A stretch of 64,000 nt of DNA from Lachnospira sp900551945 (lineage in GTDB: Bacteria > Bacillota > Clostridia > Lachnospirales > Lachnospiraceae), in contig DBFCCI010000022.1 in NCBI GenBank assembly GCA_048380335.1, positions 1-64,000 of the forward strand, in the 5' to 3' direction. Positions 15,627-24,685 of this stretch are shown in pieces. Below the pieces are notes generated by a model. That model was given only the letters and a program-made list of their open reading frames with translations. It searched no databases and was not told where the DNA came from. Positions within the stretch are counted from its first letter, which is position 1, and each line of letters opens with the position of its first letter. The translations under genes were made by a program, and so were the position numbers.

Positions 15627-17861
15627 ATGAAGTATGGCATGAAAAAGAAAATCGGCTATTCTATCATTATCCTTGCAATGCTCGTTGGATTTACACTTAT
15701 AGCAATTTTTGGTGTGGACTCTAACGGTTCTGGTAGTGCAAAGGACATTAATCTGGGTCTTGACCTTGCTGGTGGTGTAAGTATTACTTACGAAGTTCAG
15801 GAGGACAACCCAAGTACACAAGATATGGATGATACTATCTATAAGCTTGAAAAGCGAGTAGAGGGTAAGAGTACAGAGTCACAGGTGTATCAAGCAGGTA
15901 ACAACAGAATTACTGTTGAAATCCCTGGTGTAACTGACGCTAATAGTATTCTTGAGGAATTAGGAACACCTGGTTCTTTGGAATTTGTCGATGCAACTAA
16001 TTATACAGCATGGTCAAATGGAGAGGATTATACAACTCTTCTTACTGGTTCTGATGTAGAAAGTGCACAGGCTTACACAGATACATCGTCTTCATCATCA
16101 ACTTCTTATGGTGTTCAGCTTACATTTACAGATGATGGTGCTAAGAAGTTTGAAGAAGCTACAGGTAATAATGTAGGTAATATTATTTATATTATCTATG
16201 ACGGACAAGTAGTAAGTGCTCCACGAGTTCAGACAACAATTTCTGGTGGAACAGCTTCTATTACTAATATGGAATCTTTTGAATCAGCAGACACACTTGC
16301 AACATTCGTAAGAATTGGTTCTATTCCACTTACTCTTAAAGAAGTTAGCTCTAACATAGTTGGTGCTCAGTTAGGAAAAGACGCTATCAGAACAAGTCTT
16401 TATGCAGCTATTTTAGGTCTTATTCTTCTTTGTATATTTATGATAGTTGTATACAAAATACCGGGTGTTGTTGCTACATTTGCACTTTGGATATATACAG
16501 CGCTTGTGCTTATCCTTGTTAGTGTATATGACCTTACACTTACACTTCCGGGTATTGCAGGTATTATTCTTGGTATCGGTATGGCAGTTGATGCTAATGT
16601 TGTTATTTACTCAAGAATTAGAGAAGAACTTGGTGCAGGAAGAAGTGTTGAAAATGCAATCAATGCTGGTTATAGCAAGGCTACATCAGCTATTGTTGAT
16701 GGTAATATAACAACACTTATTGCAGCAGCAGTTCTTTACATATTTGGTTCAGGTACAATTAAGGGCTTTGCTACAACACTTGCTGTAGGTATTGTTGTAT
16801 CAATGTTTACTGCTCTTGTAATAACAAGAGTTATTATGAAGCTCTTTTATAACTTTGGTATCAAAGACGCAAAATGGTATGGTAAGACTGTTCATAAGAA
16901 GAAATTTAACGTACTTGGTATAAGAAAGTATTGCTTTATAGGTTCAGCAGTTGTAATTCTTGCAGGCTTTGCAGGAATGATAGGCTTTAATGCTACAGGT
17001 AATAAGGTGCTTAATTTCAGTCTTGAATTTGTTGGTGGTACAACAACAACATTTACATTTGACAAGGAATACTCTCAGCAGGAGATTGAAAATGATATTA
17101 TTCCTGTAATTACAAAGGCAACAGGTATATCAACAGTTCAACAGCAAAAAGTACAAGATAGTACAAAGGTTACATTTAAGACAATAGATTTATCACTTGA
17201 ACAAAGAGAAGCTATGGAAACAGCAGTTAAAGAGAAGTTCCCAATTCAAGATGGTACAATTGTCGAGTCTGATACAATTAGTTCTTCTGTAAGTTCAACA
17301 ATGAAGAAGGACGCATTTATTTCAGTAATCATTGCTACTATATGTATGCTTGTTTACATTTGGTTTAGATTTAGAGATATTAAGTTTGCAGCAGCCGCAG
17401 TTGTTGCTCTTTTACACGATGTTTTAGTAGTACTTGCTTTCTATGCTCTTGCAAGAGTTCAAGTTGGTACAACATTTATTGCATGTATGCTTACAATTGT
17501 AGGTTACTCAATTAATGCTACTATTATTATATTTGACCGTATTAGAGAGAACTTAAGAAATGCAGACTCTAAGACTAATATTACTGACCTTGTAAATGAT
17601 GCTGTTACAAATACATTTACAAGAACTATTAATACATCGCTTACAACATTTATTATGTTATTTACATTGTTTATATTTGGTGTAACTTCTGTAAGAGAAT
17701 TCGCACTTCCACTTATGGTTGGTGTTGTATGTGGTGCTTACTCATCAGTATGTATTACAAGTGCATTGTGGTATGTAATGGGTGGTAAGAAAAGGGGAGT
17801 TATTGAAGAAGAGAAGAAAAAGGTAGCTCCTAAAGTTGACAGAGATGGCGCACAAATTTAA
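15627..17861 (+). CDS. secDF: Protein translocase SecD-SecF fusion
   Basis: An accessory membrane component of the Sec pathway that uses proton-motive force to pull exported proteins outward. It is a natural fusion: the SecD half has an N-terminal TM, DLAGGV, a large extracytoplasmic P1 domain and five TMs ending near residue 415. The SecF half has a TM, LEFVGGT, a periplasmic domain, then five TMs with ARVQVGTTF. The product is 744 aa from ATG 15627, which follows GGGAG at 15611; a GTG at 15606 in frame lacks an SD. It is likely co-transcribed with scfB and is followed by a strong terminator. Confidence 0.93.
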   Translation: MKYGMKKKIGYSIIILAMLVGFTLIAIFGVDSNGSGSAKDINLGLDLAGGVSITYEVQEDNPSTQDMDDTIYKLEKRVEGKSTESQVYQAGNNRITVEIPGVTDANSILEELGTPGSLEFVDATNYTAWSNGEDYTTLLTGSDVESAQAYTDTSSSSSTSYGVQLTFTDDGAKKFEEATGNNVGNIIYIIYDGQVVSAPRVQTTISGGTASITNMESFESADTLATFVRIGSIPLTLKEVSSNIVGAQLGKDAIRTSLYAAILGLILLCIFMIVVYKIPGVVATFALWIYTALVLILVSVYDLTLTLPGIAGIILGIGMAVDANVVIYSRIREELGAGRSVENAINAGYSKATSAIVDGNITTLIAAAVLYIFGSGTIKGFATTLAVGIVVSMFTALVITRVIMKLFYNFGIKDAKWYGKTVHKKKFNVLGIRKYCFIGSAVVILAGFAGMIGFNATGNKVLNFSLEFVGGTTTTFTFDKEYSQQEIENDIIPVITKATGISTVQQQKVQDSTKVTFKTIDLSLEQREAMETAVKEKFPIQDGTIVESDTISSSVSSTMKKDAFISVIIATICMLVYIWFRFRDIKFAAAAVVALLHDVLVVLAFYALARVQVGTTFIACMLTIVGYSINATIIIFDRIRENLRNADSKTNITDLVNDAVTNTFTRTINTSLTTFIMLFTLFIFGVTSVREFALPLMVGVVCGAYSSVCITSALWYVMGGKKRGVIEEEKKKVAPKVDRDGAQI

Positions 17862-17879
17862 TTAGAATATTGTTTGTTT

Positions 17880-17920
17880 GAATGTTTGGGTTGAGAGTGT
17901 CAATCCAAACATTCTTTATT
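17880..17920 (+). terminator. secDF terminator
   Basis: A 15-bp stem, GAATGTTTGGGTTGA with TCAATCCAAACATTC (one G-T pair), loop GAGTG, then a T-rich tail. Confidence 0.85.
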
Positions 17921-17935
17921 TAAAGGGTTAGATGA

Positions 17936-18164
17936 CTTAAATTTTTGTATTTTGCATTTTTTTGTTGTGAGGATATCAGTATTATATAAACATACACACA
18001 CCAGTAAAAGTACAGCCAACAATATTTGTATGCCATCATTGAACAAGGGCGTTCGCTGTTGTCACACAAATATTGTTGACAGTTCTTTTAATGGTGTATT
18101 TTATGTTTATATAATACGGATATCTTACGGGAAGTTGTTGAGGTGTAAAATACAAAAATTTAAG
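17936..18164 (+). repeat. Family 1 palindromic element, copy R3 (complete)
   Basis: Outer arms 17936-17956 and 18144-18164 (both built on TTTTTGTATTTTG and its complement). The second arm starts at GGATATCAGTATTATATAAA and is matched by the right arm ending ACGGATATC. Core: ACACACACCAG, AAAAGTACAG, a GAAC/GTTC apical hairpin and GTTCTTTTAATGGTG. A 79-aa reading frame across it is not credible as a gene. Confidence 0.85.
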
Positions 18165-18456
18165 TGGGGTGTAATGTGTGAAATGGGGTAATTGTGTTTG
18201 TGTGTTGTGAAAAAGAATGTTTGATATTGAGATAGGTGTTGCTGGTGGTTTTTTAATGGTTAATTTAGTTTGTATAGTACTGATATTGATATCTTATGGG
18301 AAGTTGTTGGGGGCAAAATACAAAAATTTAAGTGGATGTAATGTGTGAAAATGGGGGCAATTGTATTTGGATGTTGTTATTGAAAGAGAATGTTTGATAT
18401 TGATATATAGGCGTTGCTGAAAGTTATTGAGAGTGCAAAGTAAAAATTTATACGGC
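18119..18456 (+). repeat. Tandem duplication of R3 right flank, upstream of recJ
   Basis: A unit beginning GATATCTTA at 18119 repeats from 18288 (period 169 bp). Both carry GGGAAGTTGTTG, AATACAAAAATTTAAGTGG and GAATGTTTGATATTGA. A third partial unit (about 18419-18456) reaches the recJ leader. So 2.3 copies of the element's 3' flank separate R3 from recJ. Confidence 0.75.
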
Positions 18457-18480
18457 AGAGTTGGAAGAATGGAGATTGAT

Positions 18481-20214
18481 ATGAGAAAAGGTTTTAATAG
18501 TAAGTGGTTGGTGTATGCTAAGAGGGCGGATTTTAAGGGGATACAGGAAAGGTTTGGAATTGACCAGGTTATTGCTAGGATTATGCGAAATAGAGATGTG
18601 ATAACTGATGAAGAAATACAAATGTATCTTAATGGTGGGCTGGAAGTTATGTACAATCCGCTTCTTATGAAGGATTTATCAAAAGCTGTGGATATTATTA
18701 TTGATAAGATTAGGCAAAATAAAAAAATTAGAATTATTGGCGATTATGATATTGATGGAGTGTGTTCAATTACTATTCTTTACAAGGCTTTTAAGAGAGC
18801 GGGAGCTGATGTGGATTATGTTGTTCCACATAGGATTAAAGATGGATATGGTATTAATGAACATCTTATTGACAATGCTTATGATGAAGGTGTTGATACT
18901 ATTGTAACGTGTGACAATGGCATTGCGGCAATTGAGCAGATTAACTATGGAATAGATAAGGGTATGACGATTATAGTTACAGACCATCATGACATACCAT
19001 TTTCTTATGATGAAAATGAAAATAAGATATATAAATCTTCTAGGGCAAATGCTATTGTTGACCCTAAGCAAGCGGAATGTGATTATCCTTTTGAACTTTT
19101 GTGTGGTGCAGGGGTTGCGTATAAATTTGTAAGTGTGCTTTATGATAGGTTAGAGCTTGATAAAGATGATATGGAGGACTATGCAGAATTTATGGCAATT
19201 GCTACAATTGGTGATGTAGTGGATTTGAAAAATGAGAACAGAGTTATTGTAAAATACGGTCTTAAGCATATTGCGCATACTAAGAATAAGGGGTTGAGAG
19301 CGCTTATTGAAGTGTGTCAGCTTGATATTACACAGCTTAGTGCGTATCATATAGGTTTTATTATAGGCCCATGTCTTAATGCTAGTGGACGATTGGAAAC
19401 GGCTAAAGAAGCTATTGAGCTTTTTTTGAGTGATGATATAGCCGACAGTTATTCAAGGGCTACAAGGCTTAAACAGTTAAATGATGAGCGTAAGCAAATG
19501 ACAGAGGATGAGTCGCAAAAAGCTATTGAAATGGTTGAAACATCGGATATGATTGATGACAATGTACTTGTGGTGTATTTACCAGATTGCCATGAAAGTA
19601 TTGCGGGGATTATAGCAGGAAGACTTAGAGAGAAATTTTATAAGCCTGTGTTAGTTATAACTAATGCAGAGGACGGGGCAAAAGGGTCAGGTAGGTCTAT
19701 AGATGGTTATAATATGTTTGAAGAAATATCTAAGTGTGCTGACCTTTTAACTAAGTTTGGCGGACATCCTATGGCAGCGGGATTATCGCTTCCGATTGAA
19801 AATATTGATGAATTTAGGAGAAGACTTAATATTAATCAAAGGCTTACAGATAAGGAGCTTACACCTGTTGTCTGGATTGATGTTCCTATGCCTGTCAGTT
19901 ATGTAACTATGGAGCTTGTAGAGCAGTTAAAGGTGTTAGAGCCTTTTGGCAAGGGAAATGAAAAGCCTATATTTGCTGACAAAAATCTTGTTGTTAAATC
20001 GGCTCGTCTTATTGGCAAGAATAGTAATGTGCTTAAAATGCAGCTTGAAAGTAATGATGGGCGTGTGGTTGATGCTATTATGTTTCATGTTGTTGACGAG
20101 GTTATTCCTTTTAAGGGTGATAGTATATCTATGGTTTATTATCCTGATATTAATGAGTATAATGGGAGAAAATCTTTGCAATTTGTGGTGCAAGAATGGC
20201 AGTTTTGTAAGTGA
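18481..20214 (+). CDS. recJ: Single-stranded-DNA-specific exonuclease RecJ
   Basis: A 5'-3' ssDNA exonuclease of the DHH superfamily acting in recombination and mismatch repair. Motif I DYDIDGV starts at D88, DHH is at 168-170 and the DHHA1 motif GGHPMAAG starts near 427; the C-terminal OB-fold domain follows. The product is 577 aa, standard for the clostridial form. The start is ATG 18481 with GGAG 6 nt upstream; a longer TTG-start frame from 18427 would run into the duplicated repeat flank and is not favoured. It is followed 13 nt later by palindrome R4. Confidence 0.93.
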   Translation: MRKGFNSKWLVYAKRADFKGIQERFGIDQVIARIMRNRDVITDEEIQMYLNGGLEVMYNPLLMKDLSKAVDIIIDKIRQNKKIRIIGDYDIDGVCSITILYKAFKRAGADVDYVVPHRIKDGYGINEHLIDNAYDEGVDTIVTCDNGIAAIEQINYGIDKGMTIIVTDHHDIPFSYDENENKIYKSSRANAIVDPKQAECDYPFELLCGAGVAYKFVSVLYDRLELDKDDMEDYAEFMAIATIGDVVDLKNENRVIVKYGLKHIAHTKNKGLRALIEVCQLDITQLSAYHIGFIIGPCLNASGRLETAKEAIELFLSDDIADSYSRATRLKQLNDERKQMTEDESQKAIEMVETSDMIDDNVLVVYLPDCHESIAGIIAGRLREKFYKPVLVITNAEDGAKGSGRSIDGYNMFEEISKCADLLTKFGGHPMAAGLSLPIENIDEFRRRLNINQRLTDKELTPVVWIDVPMPVSYVTMELVEQLKVLEPFGKGNEKPIFADKNLVVKSARLIGKNSNVLKMQLESNDGRVVDAIMFHVVDEVIPFKGDSISMVYYPDINEYNGRKSLQFVVQEWQFCK

Positions 20215-20227
20215 TTGATGAACGGAC

Positions 20228-20441
20228 GTATTTTGCCTTATGAAGATGTGTGGGAGAGTGTGTTATTTGATAAAACATTCACACACCAGTGAAAGTACAA
20301 TCGGCTATATTTGTATGCCCCTGTCAAACAAGTTTGTTTGCCATTGTCATACAAATATAGTCGCTTGTTCTTTAAATGGTGTATTCATTGTTTTATCAAA
20401 TAACGCACTCTCTTGTTGATTTGTTGATTAGGGTAAAATAC
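20228..20441 (+). repeat. Family 1 palindromic element, copy R4 (complete)
   Basis: Outermost GTATTTTGCC/GGGTAAAATAC. The second arms, 20254-20277 and 20389-20412, are 24 bp with one G-T pair and differ in sequence from other copies. The apical stem is CAAACA/TGTTTG where other copies have CGAACA/TGTTCG, a compensated change. It begins 13 nt after the recJ stop. Confidence 0.85.
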
Positions 20442-20676
20442 TGGGTTAGATATTATGGGGGAGATGGGTTAATGAAAAATAGCTTATTTGTTGATTAGAG
20501 TAAAATGCTCATGTTAATATGGGTGATTAGTTAATAGATAGTATGGAGATAGTTTTTTGTTTAAGGCTAAATGATTATGGTGTGTTTTGGAATACTGATA
20601 TTAATTGTGGGGTTATTGGATATGGTAAAAGATTGGTGGCTTTTTGACAAAATATTATGATTTAGAGAGAAGAATA

Positions 20677-20706
20677 TTGACAGTTATAGTGTATACAAGG
20701 TATTAT
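20677..20706 (+). promoter_or_regulatory. Promoter of solute-binding lipoprotein gene
   Basis: TTGACA (20677-20682), 18-bp spacer, TATTAT (20701-20706). The preceding interval 20442-20670 contains two imperfect copies of a TTGTTGATTAG-GTAAAAT block (about 20420 and 20490) and nothing else recognised. Confidence 0.7.
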
Positions 20707-20800
20707 AAAGGGCGCATTATGTTGTGGTGTGACGGTATTGCTTAGTTGTGATGTGGTTACAATGTGACTTTTGCGATTTGGTTTGAAAGGAGAAATGAAA

Positions 20801-21841
20801 ATGAATTTATTTAAGAAACTTACAGCGATAAGTACTGCTGTATTGCTTGGCGTTACTGCGCTTGCAGGGTGTGGGGGTGATAGTAATAGTGCTTCTACTG
20901 AACAGAGTAGTACGACGCAAATGACTACTTCGGTTGAATATGTTAAGCAGGATATTGAGGTTGCGGCACTTAAAGGGCCTACAGCTATCGGTATGGTTAA
21001 GATTATGGATAATGCTAAAAATGGTGTAGCTGAAAATAATTATAATTTCCATATTGAAGCTACGGCTGACGCATTTACAGCACAGCTTATTAAAGGTGAT
21101 ATTCAGCTTGCAGCACTTCCATGTAATGCGGCAGCTACTCTTTATAATAAGAGCAATGGTAAAATTCAAGTACTTGGTATTAATACATTAGGTGTACTTT
21201 ATGTGCTTGACACTGGTAATTCCATTCAGAACGTGGAAGACCTTAAGGGTAAGACTATTTATACAACTGGTAAGGGTACAACACCTGAGTATACTTTAAG
21301 ACATCTTCTTAAATCAGCAGGAATTGACCCTGATAATGATGTTAATATAGAATTTAAGTCAGAAGCTTCTGAAGTTGCGGCTGTTATTTCACAAAGTAGT
21401 GAAGAAGTAATTGCTATGCTTCCACAGCCTTATGTTACAACTGTTATGGCTAACAATGAAAATGTAAGAATAGCACTTGATGTTACTAAGGAATGGGAAA
21501 AGCTTTCTGGTAGTGATAGTACAGTTGTTACTGGCGTTGTAGTAGTTAATACAGAATATTATAAAAATAATAAAGAAGCAGTTGATAAGTTTGTGCAAGA
21601 ATATAAAAATTCTGTAGAGTATGTTAATAATAATGTAGATAGTGCTGCACAGCTTGTAGAAGATTTTGATATATTTAAGGCAGCAATAGCTAAAAAAGCA
21701 ATACCTAATTGTAACATTACATTTATTAATGGAAATGAAATGAAGACTAAGATTAACAACTATCTTAAGGTATTGTATGATGAAAATGAAGCATCTGTTG
21801 GTGGAAAACTTCCAGAAGATGACTTTTATGCAGGCTTATAA
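20801..21841 (+). CDS. ABC transporter solute-binding lipoprotein (NitT/TauT-like)
   Basis: A 346-aa exported lipoprotein: basic N-terminus, hydrophobic segment and lipobox LAGC with the lipidated C24, followed by a Ser/Thr-rich linker. The remainder resembles periplasmic binding proteins of the nitrate/sulfonate/taurine type (GPTAIGMVKIMDN near the start; GTTPEYTLRHLLKSAG in the hinge region). The true ligand is unknown. No permease or ATPase gene is adjacent, which is unusual. The ATG at 20801 is 8 nt after AGGAG; the longer frame from 20771 lacks an SD. A terminator follows. Confidence 0.85.
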   Translation: MNLFKKLTAISTAVLLGVTALAGCGGDSNSASTEQSSTTQMTTSVEYVKQDIEVAALKGPTAIGMVKIMDNAKNGVAENNYNFHIEATADAFTAQLIKGDIQLAALPCNAAATLYNKSNGKIQVLGINTLGVLYVLDTGNSIQNVEDLKGKTIYTTGKGTTPEYTLRHLLKSAGIDPDNDVNIEFKSEASEVAAVISQSSEEVIAMLPQPYVTTVMANNENVRIALDVTKEWEKLSGSDSTVVTGVVVVNTEYYKNNKEAVDKFVQEYKNSVEYVNNNVDSAAQLVEDFDIFKAAIAKKAIPNCNITFINGNEMKTKINNYLKVLYDENEASVGGKLPEDDFYAGL

Positions 21842-21883
21842 AAATTTTAAATATTTGTTGATATAATGCAACATTTTTTAAGG

Positions 21884-21930
21884 ATAATTCGTATTATTAG
21901 TAGAAGCTGATAATACGAATTATTTTTTTA
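21884..21930 (+). terminator. Terminator of solute-binding protein gene
   Basis: A perfect 14-bp stem, ATAATTCGTATTAT with ATAATACGAATTAT (21884-21897, 21910-21923), followed by a run of T. Confidence 0.9.
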
Positions 21931-21933
21931 TGT

Positions 21934-22000
21934 CAACAACGAGCCGAAGTCTGTGCTTGTATGTGAAGTTGAGAAACTCGCAAAGTGTATTCGTATAGGT
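21934..22000 (-). repeat. Remnant of family 2 interior, reversed
   Basis: Read on the - strand, this contains AAGCACAGACTTCGGCTCG, close to ACACAGACTTTGGCTCG in the interior of F2a (12084-12104). A GTTGAGAAACTCGCAAAG stretch resembles one side of the 15-bp hairpin at 12020. No family 2 outer arms were found here. Confidence 0.5.
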
Positions 22001-22038
22001 GTATGTTGTGATTAGATTTTGTTGGGAGGATAGACAGC

Positions 22039-22380
22039 GTGGCGTGGCAGTATTCAAAAGAAGAATTTGAAAAGGTGGTAAGAACTTATGGCGATGATGT
22101 TTTTAGACTAGCTTATACAAGGGGTGGAAATGCTGACCATGCCAAAGACATTTATCAAAGTGTGTTTTTAAAATTATATACAAGTTCAAATCAGTTTGAA
22201 ACGGGAGAACATATTAAGGCTTGGTGGTGAATATGTTTAAAGATGATTATAAAGACAGGTGAAATTGTTTGTGTTGTAAAAAAGGCTGATTATAACAATA
22301 ATTATGCTTCCAATATGAAAGCTTACGGCGGAGTAGAGTTTTTTACAATGCAGAATTATAAAACGAACACAGATACGAAT
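22039..22380 (+). pseudogene. Broken ECF sigma factor gene
   Basis: GTG start with SD GGGAGGA. The first 63 codons encode sigma-70 region 2 (EEFEKVVRTYGDDVFRLAY, DIYQSVFLKLY, HIKAWW), then a TGA stop at 22228. Immediately downstream in another frame NMFKDDYKDR reads like the next sigma-2 residues (usually N-x-C-K-x), implying a small deletion and frameshift. The following 120 bp may be an anti-sigma remnant but is not identifiable. Region 4 is gone, replaced by palindrome R5. Probably a decayed sigma/anti-sigma pair. Confidence 0.65.
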
Positions 22381-22545
22381 GGATATATTTATGAAAGTAC
22401 AGGTTTATATTTGTATGCCATTATCGAACAGGGGTGTTCGTTATTGTCATACAAATATAGATGGCTGTTCTTTTAATGGTGCATTTAATTTATATACTAC
22501 TGTTATCTTACGAAAGTTTTTTGGCGTACAAAATAACAACCTGTT
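22381..22545 (+). repeat. Family 1 palindromic element, copy R5 (left arm decayed)
   Basis: Inner stem TTATATTTGTATG/CATACAAATATA, apical CGAACA-GGGG-TGTTCG, right block GTTCTTTTAATGGTGC, and a right arm ending TACTACTGTTATCTTACG are present. The left outer arm and CACACC block are degraded. It sits within the ruined sigma gene. Confidence 0.7.
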
Positions 22546-22663
22546 TATTATATAAGTTTATTTGAGTAAAAAATACAAAAACTCAATGGAGTGGGGAGTT
22601 GATTGCGGGGCGTTTTTATTTTATAATGAATTGGAAGTATGTTTTGGAAATGGAGATATTATC

Positions 22664-24202
22664 GTGAATAGTGAATTAAACAGTTGTTTTAATAATATAT
22701 GTGAAAATATTAATGTAAGACAGAATGTAAGTAAGATAAGGGCGCTTATTAAGCAGGAAGCTTGTTTTGATGAATTTGTAAAGTGTATTTTGGGTAGGGA
22801 AGATATTCTGATTAAATTGCTTATGAGTGATGATGCTAAGACTAGGAAGAATGTGGCGTTGCTTATCGGGGATATTGCTGGGGCATATTTGGGAGATGGT
22901 ATGGCAGATACATTTATGAGTGAATTGTACAAGGCTTATAAAGATGAAATGCAACTTTTTGTAAAGGCTTCTTATTTGCAGGCGTTGAGTAACTTTGATT
23001 ATAGGTATTATGTGGATAGTTTAAAGAGTGAGCTTGAACGTCTTACTACGTTTTCTTGTGATGTTGCTGATAAAAAACACATTGATGAACAAATTCGAGT
23101 TATTTCAGATATGATTGTTAGTATAGAAGGTGTAAGAAAGCATGAATTTACTGGCTTTGATGTGCTTTCTAATGTTGTACTTACAACTAATAGAAGATAT
23201 GTTGATACAGTAAAAGAACAGCTTCTTGAGCTTGATGGCGTTGACGAAAAGTGTGTTAAGACATTTTCAGCAGGCGTTATGATGGCTACGGATAGAATAG
23301 CTGAGATTATGACAATAAGAACTTTTGATGAGTTGCTTTTTAGAGTTGCGGGTATAACAGTGCTTAATAGTGATGTTAATAAAGCGGCAGAGCAGGTGGC
23401 TAATAGTGCTTTACTTAAGTTCCTTAATAAAAGACACAATAATAAGGATAACAGACCGTATTATTTTAGAGTTGAGTTAAAGTCTAAAATGGATATGAAA
23501 GCAAAAAGTAACTTTGTTAAGAAGTTTTCATCACAACTTGAAGGTTTTACAAATAGACAGCTTATTAACAGCAAGTCAGATTATGAGTTTGAGTTAAGAC
23601 TTATTGAGAATAAAGAGGGCAGTTTTAATTGTATGATTAAGCTTTATACAATTAAAGATGAAAGGTTTGCCTATAGAACAGAAAGTACTTCGACTTGTCT
23701 AAAGCCAGTTAATGCAGCTCTTATTGTGGAGCTTGCAAAGGCTTATATGAAAAGTGATGCACAGGTGCTTGACCCATTCTGTGGCTCGGCAACACTTCTT
23801 ATTGAAAGAAATAAAAAGATATTAGCTAACACTTCTTATGGTGTTGATATTAGTGGTGACAATATAGTTAAAGCTAAGATTAATACAGAAAATGCAGGGC
23901 AGATTATTCATTTTATTAACAAGGATTTCTTTGAATTTACACATACATATCTTTTTGATGAAATAATAACAGATATGCCATTTGAAACTTCTAATAAGTC
24001 AAAAGGTGATATAAAGCAGATTTACAAGCAATTTTTTGCAAATGCTAGGAATTATCTTAAGGGTGATGGCAGAATAATTATGTATACGCACAATCGTGAG
24101 TTTGTAAAGGAATTTGCTAATGTTTCGGGGTTTTATGTGTTAGAGCATAAGATAATACTTGAAAAGGCGGGAACGGATTTATTTATTCTTCAAGTTAGAT
24201 AA
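22664..24202 (+). CDS. Trm14/RlmK-like RNA (guanine-N2) methyltransferase family protein
   Basis: Probable SAM-dependent RNA methyltransferase. The C-terminal third has the UPF0020/Trm11-Trm14 Rossmann fold: SAM motif LDPFCGSATLL (D370 on) and catalytic motif DMPF (437-440) where the family usually has (D/N)PPY. The N-terminal part (1-200) is helical, HEAT-like, and the middle resembles a THUMP-type RNA-binding region. The product is 512 aa from the GTG at 22664, which has GGAG 8 nt upstream. A frame from TTG 22562 would add 34 residues lying in the flank of palindrome R5 and is not favoured. The RNA target is unknown. Confidence 0.75.
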   Translation: MNSELNSCFNNICENINVRQNVSKIRALIKQEACFDEFVKCILGREDILIKLLMSDDAKTRKNVALLIGDIAGAYLGDGMADTFMSELYKAYKDEMQLFVKASYLQALSNFDYRYYVDSLKSELERLTTFSCDVADKKHIDEQIRVISDMIVSIEGVRKHEFTGFDVLSNVVLTTNRRYVDTVKEQLLELDGVDEKCVKTFSAGVMMATDRIAEIMTIRTFDELLFRVAGITVLNSDVNKAAEQVANSALLKFLNKRHNNKDNRPYYFRVELKSKMDMKAKSNFVKKFSSQLEGFTNRQLINSKSDYEFELRLIENKEGSFNCMIKLYTIKDERFAYRTESTSTCLKPVNAALIVELAKAYMKSDAQVLDPFCGSATLLIERNKKILANTSYGVDISGDNIVKAKINTENAGQIIHFINKDFFEFTHTYLFDEIITDMPFETSNKSKGDIKQIYKQFFANARNYLKGDGRIIMYTHNREFVKEFANVSGFYVLEHKIILEKAGTDLFILQVR

Positions 24203-24213
24203 TTTTTTGCTGT

Positions 24214-24369
24214 GAAGCTAGCAGGCTTATATAAATACACACACTAGAAAAAGGACAATTACTTATATTTATATGCCATGTATCGAACAAGTTTGTTCGC
24301 TATTGTCATACAAATATAGGTAATTGTTCTTTTTAATAGTGCATTTAATTTATATAAGCCTGCTAGCTT
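24214..24369 (+). repeat. Family 1 palindromic element, copy R6
   Basis: Perfect 22-bp outer arms (24214-24235 with 24348-24369). Core ACACACACTAG, AAAAAGGACAA, apical hairpin CGAACAAG/TTTGTTCG and TTGTTCTTTTTAATAGTG; both the CTAG and ATAGTG variants occur together, keeping pairing. It lies 11 nt after the methyltransferase stop. The following 24370-24685 holds no recognised feature beyond the ftsK ribosome-binding site. Confidence 0.85.
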
Positions 24370-24685
24370 ATTGGAGTTTATTGAAGTAAAGCTTGTTTTG
24401 GGTGTATACAATTATTTGCTAATATACTTGAAAGCAGATAAGACTAATGGGTTTTAGATAAGATTTTCACTATTAATTATTTATACGAATAAATTAACAA
24501 TAGTGTAAGGCTTGTATTGAAGCTTATATTTATATTATATTTTAGATATTAGTGTTAAATGAGTGAATAAGTGGTGGGGGATTGTATTAAATTTTATGAT
24601 AGGGTAAGATAAGAATTGCCATTGTAGTTTTGAAATGTTATAATACAAGAACGCAAAAAGTGCGTATGAATGGAGGGCAGAAAAG

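Noticed and set aside
17952..18191. 79-aa reading frame between secDF and recJ
   Set aside because: Falls inside palindrome R3 with no SD; the sequence is explained by the repeat.
22243..22476. 77-aa reading frame after the broken sigma gene
   Set aside because: Its second half is palindrome R5, and the first part has no SD or recognisable domain; treated as part of the pseudogene.
22562..22663. 34-residue N-terminal extension of the methyltransferase
   Set aside because: TTG start without SD, sequence derived from the R5 flank; the GTG at 22664 has a well-placed GGAG.
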